From Halochromatium glycolicum (GTDB lineage Bacteria; Pseudomonadota; Gammaproteobacteria; Chromatiales; Chromatiaceae): a stretch of DNA of 64,000 bases. The position numbers and the translations under genes were made by a program. The stretch lies in NCBI RefSeq assembly GCF_016584085.1, contig NZ_NRSJ01000026.1:1-64000 (forward strand). The letters are read 5' to 3'. The notes beneath the pieces are model-generated. The model was not told where the DNA came from and searched no databases. It saw only the letters and a list, made by a program, of their open reading frames with translations. This document shows positions 1-8,178 of this stretch, piece by piece; within the stretch, counting starts at the first letter, position 1; each line of letters starts with the position of its first letter.

Positions 1-47
1 TAATAGCTGATCGGCCCGCGCCTCTCGCTCGGGCCGATCAGCTATTA
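1..47. repeat. Perfect 18-bp inverted repeat at the sequence end
   Basis: Bases 1-18 are the exact reverse complement of bases 30-47, separated by an 11-base loop. The right arm encodes the conserved start of UbiV (Gly-Pro-Ile-Ser-Tyr-Tyr), so it is genuine gene sequence. The left arm sits where the UbiV start codon should be and instead reads TAA TAG in the same frame. The simplest explanation is a foldback artefact at a contig end rather than a biological palindrome. Confidence 0.85.
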
Positions 48-906
48 CTGGCCCAAGGCCGAGGTCGACGCCTTCTATGCGATGGTCGCCGAATCGCCGG
101 TCGACATCGTCTACCTCGGCGAGACCATCTGCTCGAAGCGCAATCAGGTCCGCTTCGAGGACTGGATGGCGATCGCCGAGCGCCTCGCCGAGCACGGCAA
201 GGAGGTTGTTCTCTCGACGCTGGCACTGGTCGAGGCCGAATCCGAGCTCAAGCGGCTGCGGGCGATCTGCGAGCAATCGCGCTTCTTGGTCGAGGCCAAC
301 GACATGGGCGCGGTGCAGCTGCTCGCCGGGCGCCCGTTCGCGATCGGCCACAGCGTCAACTGCTACAACGATCGCACCCTCGCGGTCTTGGCCGGCCAGG
401 GGCTCAAGCGCTGGGTCTATCCGGTCGAGCTGACCCGCGAGACCCTTGAGCAGATGCAGCGCGCCCGTCCCGACGGCGTCGAGACCGAGGTCATGGCCTA
501 CGGCCGTCTCCCGCTCGCCTATTCGGCGCGCTGCTTCACGGCCCGGCACAAGGACCTACCGAAGGATGACTGCCGCGACGCCTGCATCGATTACGCCGAC
601 GGCCTCGTCGTCAACACCCAGGACGACCAGCAGTTCCTGGTCCTGAACGGCATCCAGACCCAGTCGGCGCATACCGTCAACCTGCTCGCGGAGCTGCTGG
701 CGATGCGCAAGCTCGGGGTCGACATCCTGCGCATCAGCCCGCAGTCCGAACACATGGAGCAGATCATCGCGCTGTTCGATCAGGCCCTGCGTGACAGTGT
801 CGACCCGGCCGAGGCTGCTGCGCAGCTCAACGCGCTGATGCCGGTCGGCCCCTGCGATGGCTATTGGCATGGTGAGGCCGGAATGGCCAAGCACGCCATC
901 GCATAG
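19..906 (+). CDS. ubiV: Anaerobic ubiquinone hydroxylase subunit UbiV (5' end truncated)
   Basis: U32-peptidase-family protein. UbiV forms a heterodimer with UbiU and, with UbiT, carries out the O2-independent hydroxylations of ubiquinone synthesis using prephenate as oxygen donor. The frame reads LSLGPISYYWPK just ahead of the first ATG (82), matching the N-terminus of known UbiV, so translation starts upstream and that start is lost in the foldback at bases 1-18. Cysteines typical of the [4Fe-4S] site are visible: one in CSKR near the N-terminus and a group in RCFTARH...DDCRDAC. The conserved VLNGIQT and CDGYWHG segments are present near the C-terminus. ubiU is probably just outside the window. 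ubiT lies at 18649-19137. Family assignment is secure; the exact 5' end is not. Confidence 0.9.
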   Translation, partial: RLSLGPISYYWPKAEVDAFYAMVAESPVDIVYLGETICSKRNQVRFEDWMAIAERLAEHGKEVVLSTLALVEAESELKRLRAICEQSRFLVEANDMGAVQLLAGRPFAIGHSVNCYNDRTLAVLAGQGLKRWVYPVELTRETLEQMQRARPDGVETEVMAYGRLPLAYSARCFTARHKDLPKDDCRDACIDYADGLVVNTQDDQQFLVLNGIQTQSAHTVNLLAELLAMRKLGVDILRISPQSEHMEQIIALFDQALRDSVDPAEAAAQLNALMPVGPCDGYWHGEAGMAKHAIA

Positions 907-1044
907 TGTCCGAGCACCAATGCACGGGTTGCACATGAACGGCCCTCAGCCTCCTTCGACCCAACGGTAGCCGAACGAGCACCTGACCTGATCGATCGAT
1001 CTCAGGCGCCCCCATCAAATGAACGAACGCAGGCGGAACGGAAC

Positions 1045-1917
1045 GTGACCATACTGAATCTCGGCATCCCGAAAGGCAGCCTGCAAGACGCCACGATCGA
1101 GCTGTTCGAGCAGGCGGGCTGGCGTATCAGCAGCTACTCGCGGAACTACTTCCCCGACATCGACGACCCGGACATCCGCTGCTCGCTGGTCCGGGCCCAA
1201 GAGATGGCCCGCTATGTCGCCGACGGCACGCTCGATCTCGGGCTGACGGGGCTCGACTGGATCCTCGAGACCGAGGCCGAGGTCGAGCAGATCAGCACCC
1301 TGACCTATTCAAAGACATCGAACAGGCCCAGCCGCTGGGTGCTGGTGGTGCCGAACGCCTCCCCGATCCAGCGCGTCGAGGACCTGCAAGGACGCAAGAT
1401 CGCAACCGAGCTGGTCGGCTTCACCCGCCGCTATCTCGCCGAGCGCGGCATCGAGGCAGAGGTGGAATTCTCCTGGGGCGCCACCGAGGCCAAGGCGGTC
1501 GAAGGGCTGGTCGACGCGGTGGTCGAGATCACCGAGACGGGCAGCACCATCCGCGCTCACGGGCTGCGGATCGTCGAAGACCTGTTAATCACCGAGACCC
1601 GCCTGATCGCCAACCCGAGCGCGATGCAGGATGCGGAAAAGCGTGCCCGCATCGACCAGATCGCGCTGATGCTCCGGGCCGCCCTGACCGCTCGGCACAA
1701 GGTCGCGCTGAAGTGCAACGTGCCCGCTCATCAGCTCGACGAGATCGTCGGGATGCTGCCGAGCCTCCACGCCCCGACGGTGAGCTACCTCTACGACCGC
1801 GAATGGCTCGCCGTGGAGACCATCGTCGATGCCGACGCGGTGCGTGATCTCATTCCGCGAATGCGCGCAGCAGGCGCTGAAGGCATCCTCGAATACGCAC
1901 TGCGAAAGATGGTCTGA
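1045..1917 (+). CDS. hisG: ATP phosphoribosyltransferase, long form
   Basis: Catalyses the first step of histidine synthesis, joining ATP and PRPP to give phosphoribosyl-ATP. The protein has 290 residues, the size of the long form, which carries its own C-terminal regulatory (HisG_C, histidine-binding) domain and does not need HisZ. The N-terminus LGIPKGSLQ is the family signature, followed by DLGLTGLDW and the PRPP-binding stretch around EITETGSTIRAHGLRI. The start is GTG at 1045, preceded by a purine-rich GGAACGGAAC; no in-frame ATG fits the family N-terminus better. It stands alone here with no other his genes. It is about 140 bp downstream of ubiV and probably has its own promoter. Confidence 0.93.
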   Translation: MTILNLGIPKGSLQDATIELFEQAGWRISSYSRNYFPDIDDPDIRCSLVRAQEMARYVADGTLDLGLTGLDWILETEAEVEQISTLTYSKTSNRPSRWVLVVPNASPIQRVEDLQGRKIATELVGFTRRYLAERGIEAEVEFSWGATEAKAVEGLVDAVVEITETGSTIRAHGLRIVEDLLITETRLIANPSAMQDAEKRARIDQIALMLRAALTARHKVALKCNVPAHQLDEIVGMLPSLHAPTVSYLYDREWLAVETIVDADAVRDLIPRMRAAGAEGILEYALRKMV

Positions 1918-2126
1918 TCTCCGGGCGCCTGCTGCCTGGTCACGGAAAAGGGCTGGAAGTTCGGGCGAAACCACCTGAAGCATCGACTGATATCCGGTGA
2001 CTTGGGCAAGACGACCGAGCGACTCGTGGTTGGCCAATAGTCGCCGGCCGATATTCGACACCACGCATCAAAACCGCAATCAACCTTTGAAGCCCCGTTG
2101 CTTTTCCCCGGCTTTCGATTATGCTT

Positions 2127-2151
2127 GAACCCGACCGAGGCGGTCGGGTTC
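2127..2151 (+). other. Strong 11-bp stem hairpin ahead of the cytochrome cluster
   Basis: GAACCCGACCG and CGGTCGGGTTC form a perfect 11-bp stem with a 3-base loop. It is about 50 bp before the ATG at 2201. No T-run follows, so it is not a classic intrinsic terminator. It could be a leader structure for the downstream cluster or a weak terminator for hisG. The rest of 1918-2126 shows no gene. Confidence 0.5.
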
Positions 2152-2200
2152 TTGGATGCCGCCATTCCATCATCTTGTCGAGGCTGGGGAAAGCACCGCA

Positions 2201-4699
2201 ATGGCATCACAATATTTGCGAATTCTAATTTGGCCTGTGTGCTTCAGCGTGCTGCTCGGCGGTTGTGGCGGTCCAGCTGAGGATGAAGCGAAACAGGCGG
2301 GTAAGACGAAAGGGGATTTCCCCGAATCGGCAGCCGACTACTTTGCCGATATGGATGGTGGCGATCAGTTCAGCGAAGACGAGATCAAGGGCCGTAATAC
2401 CTGGATGGTGTGGACCGGTGGGAATGAGGCCTTCTGGGACTACCTGGCGAACAACAGCCTCGGCACCTTCGATCTGCTGAAGACGATCTCATCCTTTCCC
2501 TGCTCCGACGAGCAGCGCGCCTATTTGGCGAATCTCGATGAGGGGGCCGCCGGCGACATCCCGGAGGCGGCATACAGCAGCGGCTATACCGGTGGCAGCG
2601 GGAGCGACTCGGGTGAGACGAGGAACTACTACGCCTATTACGATCGCGACAGCCGCTTCGAGTATCTGGGCCTCATGAACGAGCCCGGCTTTCAGCGGCC
2701 GACGAAGCCGGACGAATACGGCCTCTGCATCGATGAGGCGGTCGACGCCAAAGACCCCTTTGATCCTGAGGTTTATGGCTATCCCTCGGGTGTACTCGGC
2801 TTGCGACTCTTTCCGAACCCGAACTTCGACGAGGATGCGGAGGCGAAATGGAAAGAGGCGAACAGTAGCGCGCCGAGATACTACACGGACCCCGATTACT
2901 ACCAGGACCGCGACCTGGTGCGCCCCTATCGCGTCGGCATGGCCTGCTCCTTCTGTCATGTCAGCCATCACCCAACCAACCCGCCGGATGATCCCGAGAA
3001 TCCGGAGTTCGCAAACCTGTCCGGCACCATCGGCGCCCAGTATTTCTGGTTCGGACGCATCTTCGCGCCCAATGTGAATAGGCGTAATTTCATCTGGCAC
3101 ATCCTTGCGACGCAGCAGCCTGGCGCTGTGGATACCTCCTTCGTGCCGAATGACTACATCCTGAACCCGCGCGCGATGAATGCCGTGTTCGATGTCGAGG
3201 CGCGCCTCGGCGCGGCGGAGCGCTTTGGTGAGGAGACCAGCACTGGCGGCGCTCTCGAACTGCCCGAGGTCGATGAGTATGGGCCGACCTTCGGCGTGCC
3301 GCACGTGCTCTGGGACGGGGCCGACTCGGTCGGTATCGATGCCGCACTGACCCGCGTCTACATCAACATCGGCGAGTACCACGAGGAATGGATTCGCCAC
3401 ATCAATCCGATCGTCGGGCTGAAGCCGCAGACGCCGATCCGTGTCGAGGACGCGCAGTCGCATTCGGTCTACTGGCAGGCGACCCAGGAGCGCGCCGGCA
3501 ACATGGCCAAGTATCTGATCCGCGCCGGCGCACCGATGCCGCTGGCCGAGGCCCCGAATGGAACGGACTACCTGCAGGGTGCGCGCAGCGACGATGAATA
3601 CCAGTCCCTGCTCGAGCGCGGCAAAGTGGCCTTTGCCGAGAACTGCGCGCGCTGCCATTCCAGCAAGCTACCTGAACCGGCGCCGGGCCTGGATCAGGCC
3701 GTGATTTGCGGCGAGGACCGGGACTATATCGATTGCTGGAGCCAGTACTGGGAATGGACCCAGACCGACGCATTCAAGTCCCAGATGACCGAGCTGGTCC
3801 TGCGGGACGACTTCCTCGAGGACAACTACCTCTCCACTGACGCCCGTATCCCGGTGACGCTGCTCGAGACCGAGGTCTGCTCATCGATGGCGAGCAATGC
3901 GATCGAAGGCCGCGTCTGGGATAACTTCTCATCCCAGACCTACAAGGACCTGCCGGGCATGGGCGAGCTGACGCTGACCAACGCCGTTACCGGCGAGGAT
4001 TTCAGCTGGCAGGCGCCAGCCGGCGGACGCGGCTATCAGCGCGTGCCGTCGCTGATCGCGGTCTGGTCCTCGGCGCCCTTCCTGCACAACAATGAGATCG
4101 GCGACTTCCCCAAGGACCCGTCGACAGCTCCTTCCACCGCCGGGCGCATGGCGGCCTTCGACGACGCGATCCGCGAGCTGCTCTGGCCCGAGACCCGGGA
4201 CGGGACCGTCCATCGCACCGACCGGGTCACCTGGCTCGAGGTCCCCCTCGCGGCGCTGCCGGGCGTCGTCGGCGTCGTACTGGGCGACAATCCAGCCTCG
4301 GCCGCACTGCGGGGCCTGCTCGGCATCGGCTGGGCGGTCAAGGACGTCGATGGCTCCCAGCGGCTTAGCATCGGTCCGATCCCCCGCGGCACGCCGGTCA
4401 ACCTGATCGCCAACATCAACATGGAACTGCATGACGAGCGCGTCAGCGGCTGGGACCTGATCGGCTTCCTGCGCAAGGCCAAAGGACACTTCAAGGAGAT
4501 CAACCGGATCATCGAGGACGAGGGCCTCGGCCCCGAGGAGCAGAACCGGCTCGCGACCGAGGAGCTCTCCGACCTGGTCCCGGACCTGATCGCGCTGAGC
4601 TCCTGCCCGGACTTCGTCGTCGACCGCGGCCATACCTTCGGTGCCGAGTTGTCCGATGCCGACAAGGAAGCCCTGATCGAGTACGTCAAGACCTTCTGA
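2201..4699 (+). CDS. Large di-heme c-type cytochrome lipoprotein (di-heme peroxidase/RoxA-like)
   Basis: An 832-residue exported protein. The ATG at 2201 is preferred over the in-frame ATG at 2156 because it opens directly on a lipoprotein signal peptide (MASQYLRILIWPVCF...) with lipobox LLGGC, predicting a lipid anchor facing the periplasm. Two CXXCH haem sites are visible: CSFCH at residues 249-253 and CARCH at 482-486. A C-terminal segment APFLHNNEIGDFP matches the PYLHNGSVPTL segment of the two cytochromes at 8179 and 10118, so the three are relatives. The stop is 4 bp before the GMC oxidoreductase, implying one operon. By family resemblance it is a di-heme peroxidase or oxygenase-type enzyme, or an electron acceptor for the neighbouring flavoproteins; substrate unknown. 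Confidence 0.8.
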   Translation: MASQYLRILIWPVCFSVLLGGCGGPAEDEAKQAGKTKGDFPESAADYFADMDGGDQFSEDEIKGRNTWMVWTGGNEAFWDYLANNSLGTFDLLKTISSFPCSDEQRAYLANLDEGAAGDIPEAAYSSGYTGGSGSDSGETRNYYAYYDRDSRFEYLGLMNEPGFQRPTKPDEYGLCIDEAVDAKDPFDPEVYGYPSGVLGLRLFPNPNFDEDAEAKWKEANSSAPRYYTDPDYYQDRDLVRPYRVGMACSFCHVSHHPTNPPDDPENPEFANLSGTIGAQYFWFGRIFAPNVNRRNFIWHILATQQPGAVDTSFVPNDYILNPRAMNAVFDVEARLGAAERFGEETSTGGALELPEVDEYGPTFGVPHVLWDGADSVGIDAALTRVYINIGEYHEEWIRHINPIVGLKPQTPIRVEDAQSHSVYWQATQERAGNMAKYLIRAGAPMPLAEAPNGTDYLQGARSDDEYQSLLERGKVAFAENCARCHSSKLPEPAPGLDQAVICGEDRDYIDCWSQYWEWTQTDAFKSQMTELVLRDDFLEDNYLSTDARIPVTLLETEVCSSMASNAIEGRVWDNFSSQTYKDLPGMGELTLTNAVTGEDFSWQAPAGGRGYQRVPSLIAVWSSAPFLHNNEIGDFPKDPSTAPSTAGRMAAFDDAIRELLWPETRDGTVHRTDRVTWLEVPLAALPGVVGVVLGDNPASAALRGLLGIGWAVKDVDGSQRLSIGPIPRGTPVNLIANINMELHDERVSGWDLIGFLRKAKGHFKEINRIIEDEGLGPEEQNRLATEELSDLVPDLIALSSCPDFVVDRGHTFGAELSDADKEALIEYVKTF

Positions 4700-4703
4700 C
4701 GGC

Positions 4704-6596
4704 ATGGACTACGACTACATCGTCGTCGGCTCAGGGGCGGGCGGCGGCCCGTTAGCCGCGAACCTCGCCAGCGCCGGACACCGCGTGCTGCTGCTCGAGG
4801 CCGGCGACGACGCGCAAGACATCACCGAGCAGGTGCCGGCCTTCCATGCGTCGGCCTCCGAAGAGGACAGCATCTCCTGGTCCTTCTTCGTGCGCCATTA
4901 CCGCGACGAGAACCGCCAGCAGCGGGACCCCAAGCACCGCCCCTGCAGCCATGACCCCTCCCGCGGCGGCATCTACTATCCCCGCGCCGCGACCCTCGGC
5001 GGCTGCACCCAGCACCACGCGATGATCATCGTCCGCCCCCACAACAGTGACTGGGACGGGATCGCCGCCATCACCGGCGACCCGAGCTGGGGCGCCGAAC
5101 CGATGAGCCGTTACTTCCGGCGCCTGGAGCGCTGCGAGTACCGGCCCTTCCAGCGTTTCCTTCAGCGTCTGCTGGGCTGGAACCCGAGCGGTCACAGCTT
5201 CGACGGCTGGCTGACGACCACCCTCGCCGACCCGAAGCTGGTGCTCGGCGACAAGGCGATCCGAGAGATCATCCTCGACTCGGCCCGCTACGCATTGGGC
5301 CACACCCGCAGCCGTGTCCCGCTCTGGATCAACCGGCTGATCCGCACCCTGTTCACCCGGGCCGACCCGAACGACTGGCGCAGCGTGCGCCGCCACCGGG
5401 TCGGCGTCCGGCAGGTGCCGCTCTCGGTGGCCCACGGCCGCCGCAACGGCGTACGCCAACGCCTGCGGCAAACCGCTGCGGAGCATCCAGACCGGCTGAC
5501 CCTCCGCTCGCATGCGCTGGTGACGCGGCTGCTGTTCGATGAGGATGATCCGGCCGCGAACCGGGTTGTCGGTGTCGAATACCTCGATGGCGCCCATCTC
5601 TACCGCGCCGATCCGCTGCACTGCAGCAGCGAAGCGCCGACCCGGCAGGTCCGCGCCGCCCGCGAGGTCATCCTCTGCGGCGGCGCCTTCAACAGCCCGC
5701 AGCTGCTGCAGCTCTCCGGCATCGGCCCGCGGGATGTGCTCGAGGCCGCCGGCGTGCCGGTCCGCCACGAGCTGCCGGGTGTCGGCGCCAACCTCCAAGA
5801 CCGCTACGAGATCAGCGTCGTCTACCGGATGAAGGAGCCCTTCGCCGCGATGCGCGACGCGACCATGACGCCGGACCTGAAGGACCCGCACTTCCGCGAA
5901 TGGCAGCGCGGCGGCGGGATCTACACCTCCAATGGCGCCGTGCTCGGCATCATCGACCGCAGCGAGCGTCGCATCACCGACCCGGACCTCTTCATCTTCG
6001 GCCTGCTCAGTGACTTCCGCGGCTACTACCCTGGCTATTCCGAGCGGATTCGCGAAGCCCGCCGTTACCTGACCTGGACCGTCCTCAAGGCCCATACCGG
6101 CAACAGCGCCGGCCGAGTCGCGATCCGCAGTACCGACCCGCTGGAGCCGCCGGCGATCGACTTCCACTACTTCGACGAGGGCAACGCCCCGGACGAGGCC
6201 GATCTCAGCGCCGTCATCGCGGCCATCCGCCGGGTGCGCAAGATGGTCCGCGCCTACGAGCACCTGATCGACGACGAGGAGGTCCCGGGGCCGGGCTGCG
6301 CCGACCCGACGGACCCGAGCCGGGAATACCGGCTGCTCGCCGATTTCGTCCGCGACGAGGCCTGGGGCCACCACGCCTCCTGCACCTGCGCGATCGGGGC
6401 GGACGCCGACCCGATGGCGGTGCTCGACAGCCGCTTGCGCGTGCGCGGCACGCAAAACCTGCGCGTGGTCGACGCCTCGGTCTTCCCACGCATCCCCGGG
6501 CTCTTCCTGGTCGCCCCCGTCTACATGATCGCCGAGAAGGCGAGCGACCTGATCCTCGAAGACGCCGGCCCTTCCCCAACCGCCCGCTGCGACTAG
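4704..6596 (+). CDS. GMC family FAD-dependent oxidoreductase
   Basis: A 630-residue flavoprotein of the glucose-methanol-choline oxidoreductase family, which oxidises alcohol groups. The N-terminal Rossmann motif GSGAGGG (residues 9-15) and LLLEAGDD bind the FAD ADP moiety. The family signature GGAFNSPQLLQLSGIG is clear, and the C-terminus has LRVVDASVFP and AEKASDLI. The active-site region reads WGHHASCTCAIG, with Cys residues where many relatives have HHxxGTC. There is no signal peptide, so it is cytoplasmic unless co-exported. It begins 4 bp after the lipoprotein cytochrome gene and is followed 21 bp later by the OYE-like gene. The context suggests dehydrogenation of a hydrophobic alcohol with electrons passed on to cytochromes; that is inference. 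Confidence 0.88.
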   Translation: MDYDYIVVGSGAGGGPLAANLASAGHRVLLLEAGDDAQDITEQVPAFHASASEEDSISWSFFVRHYRDENRQQRDPKHRPCSHDPSRGGIYYPRAATLGGCTQHHAMIIVRPHNSDWDGIAAITGDPSWGAEPMSRYFRRLERCEYRPFQRFLQRLLGWNPSGHSFDGWLTTTLADPKLVLGDKAIREIILDSARYALGHTRSRVPLWINRLIRTLFTRADPNDWRSVRRHRVGVRQVPLSVAHGRRNGVRQRLRQTAAEHPDRLTLRSHALVTRLLFDEDDPAANRVVGVEYLDGAHLYRADPLHCSSEAPTRQVRAAREVILCGGAFNSPQLLQLSGIGPRDVLEAAGVPVRHELPGVGANLQDRYEISVVYRMKEPFAAMRDATMTPDLKDPHFREWQRGGGIYTSNGAVLGIIDRSERRITDPDLFIFGLLSDFRGYYPGYSERIREARRYLTWTVLKAHTGNSAGRVAIRSTDPLEPPAIDFHYFDEGNAPDEADLSAVIAAIRRVRKMVRAYEHLIDDEEVPGPGCADPTDPSREYRLLADFVRDEAWGHHASCTCAIGADADPMAVLDSRLRVRGTQNLRVVDASVFPRIPGLFLVAPVYMIAEKASDLILEDAGPSPTARCD

Positions 6597-6617
6597 CCCT
6601 TCGGCAAGAGGCCCGAC

Positions 6618-8003
6618 ATGACCGCCGCCAATCACGAGCGCCATCGCGAGCTGATCTTCAGCCCCCTCGAGTTCCGCAACCTGCGGGTCAAGAACCGCCT
6701 GTTCCGCTCGAACCTCGCCGGCATGTTCGACGACTACAACGGTCACGGCGGCAATGCCCGGATCAATTGGGAGGAACAGTTCGCGCGCGGCGGCGTCGGG
6801 ACCATCATCTCGTCCTACTGCCCGATCGCGATCCGCGGCCGCATCCTCTACCGCTACGCGACCATCGATGATGACGACAAGATCCCGTTCTGGCGGCTGG
6901 TGGCCGAGCGCGTGCACCGCCATGACTGCAAGTTCATCCTGCAGCTGAGCCATTCCGGTCGGCAGCAGGACCTCGGCGGCGTCGAGAACATCTATCACAA
7001 GAAGCTCAGCTCCACCGACAAGAAGGACTTCTTCCACGGCTTGCTGTGTCAGGCCATGACCCAGCAAGAGATCGATCAGGTCGTCGGGCAGTTTGCCGCC
7101 GGCGCGCGCCGCGCCCGCGAGGCCGGACTCGACGGCGTCGAGCTGCACGGCGCCAACGGCTACCTGATCACCCAGTTCCTGAGCTCGGGGATCAATGACC
7201 GCGCCGACGGCTATGGCGGCTCGGTGGCCAATCGCACCCGCTTCGTGCTCGAGATCGTGCGCGCGATCCGCCAGGAGTGCGGCCGCGATTTCCACCTGCA
7301 GATGAAGATCAACGGCGTCGACCACAACGACTGGCTCTATCCCTGGCAGCCCAAGGGCAACAGCCTGGACGAGTACATCGCAATCTGCCGCATCCTCGAG
7401 GACGACGGCAACGGCGTCGACGCCTTCCACGTCTCCAGCGGCAGCACCTTCCCGCATCCCCGCAATCCGCCCGGTGATCTGCCGATGCGCTCGGCCGCGC
7501 GCTGGTACGACAGCATGCTCTCGGAGGGTGTGCGCACGCGGCTGAACCATTTCATCTTCGGCGACCCGTTGCTCGGACCGCTCTTCCGTCGCTATTGGAA
7601 CTACCGCCGGGGCCCGGTCATCGAGGGCATCAACCTGGACTATGCGCGCGCGATCCGGCAGCAGGTCTCGGTCCCGGTCCTCTGCACCGGTGGCTTTCAG
7701 CACGCACAGCACATCGCCGCGGCCATCGACAGCGGTGCCTGCGATGGCGTCAGCATCGGTCGACCGCTGATCGCGAATCCGGACCTGCCGAAGATCCTGG
7801 AGCGCCAGGACGGCCCCGACCCGGGCAAGGAGTGCACCTATTGCAACAAGTGCCTACTCAACGACCTGGAGAACCCGCTCGGCTGCTATGAGCTCTCGCG
7901 TTATGACGGCGCCGACTTCGACCAACGCTACGCGAACATGATGCAGACCGTGATGGCGGTGTTCGAGCCGCCAAGCTCTTCGCGCCTGTCATTCCCTGAT
8001 TGA
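6618..8003 (+). CDS. NADH:flavin oxidoreductase (Old Yellow Enzyme family) with C-terminal Cys cluster
   Basis: A 461-residue FMN TIM-barrel protein. Family marks include FSPLEFRNLRVKNRL at the N-terminus, the HGANGYLITQFL phosphate/FMN region with the catalytic His, and the late barrel strands VPVLCTGGF and GVSIGRPLIANPDL. After the barrel comes CTYCNKC...C (C-x2-C-x2-C-x10-C), resembling the [4Fe-4S] motif of 2,4-dienoyl-CoA reductase and trimethylamine dehydrogenase. The FAD/NAD(P) domain that normally follows is absent; the protein ends about 50 residues later. It may therefore need a partner to deliver or accept electrons. Such enzymes reduce activated C=C bonds or oxidise amines. It is 21 bp downstream of the GMC gene. 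Confidence 0.85.
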   Translation: MTAANHERHRELIFSPLEFRNLRVKNRLFRSNLAGMFDDYNGHGGNARINWEEQFARGGVGTIISSYCPIAIRGRILYRYATIDDDDKIPFWRLVAERVHRHDCKFILQLSHSGRQQDLGGVENIYHKKLSSTDKKDFFHGLLCQAMTQQEIDQVVGQFAAGARRAREAGLDGVELHGANGYLITQFLSSGINDRADGYGGSVANRTRFVLEIVRAIRQECGRDFHLQMKINGVDHNDWLYPWQPKGNSLDEYIAICRILEDDGNGVDAFHVSSGSTFPHPRNPPGDLPMRSAARWYDSMLSEGVRTRLNHFIFGDPLLGPLFRRYWNYRRGPVIEGINLDYARAIRQQVSVPVLCTGGFQHAQHIAAAIDSGACDGVSIGRPLIANPDLPKILERQDGPDPGKECTYCNKCLLNDLENPLGCYELSRYDGADFDQRYANMMQTVMAVFEPPSSSRLSFPD

Positions 8004-8039
8004 GTGCCGCCTTCATCCCGAGCAGACCGGAGCACGAAT

Positions 8040-8159
8040 ATGAGCCGTTATACGACAAACGAGCCGCCCCTCACACCTGTCGAGCAGTACGCCCGCCGCA
8101 CTCAATGGGTCATCCGCGGCATCCTGCTGTTGCTGATCCTGTGGCTGATCTTCGACTGA
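8040..8159 (+). CDS. 39-aa single-pass membrane peptide
   Basis: The small frame encodes MSRYTTNEPPLTPVEQYARR, a short linker, then a hydrophobic helix (GILLLLILWLIF) and stops at Asp. It lies in the 175-bp gap between the OYE-like gene and the second cytochrome, in the same direction. A short basic segment precedes the helix, so the N-terminus is predicted to be cytoplasmic. It could be a small subunit anchoring the flavoproteins or cytochrome to the membrane, like small subunits of oxidase complexes. No homologue was recognised. Confidence 0.6.
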   Translation: MSRYTTNEPPLTPVEQYARRTQWVIRGILLLLILWLIFD

Positions 8160-8178
8160 CGCCGATGCGGAGACGCTG

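Noticed and set aside
2127..2151. Intrinsic terminator for hisG
   Set aside because: Strong stem but no T-run and 210 bp beyond the hisG stop; kept only as a hairpin.
2489..3658. Leftward open frame (389 codons) opposite the first cytochrome
   Set aside because: Antisense to a region with an intact CXXCH and conserved cytochrome sequence; no family features.
4752..7712. Very long leftward open frame (986 codons) opposite the GMC and OYE genes
   Set aside because: High-GC antisense shadow: no domain, low-complexity Val/Ala/Asp/Arg-rich sequence, while the other strand has clear GMC and OYE motifs in the same stretch.
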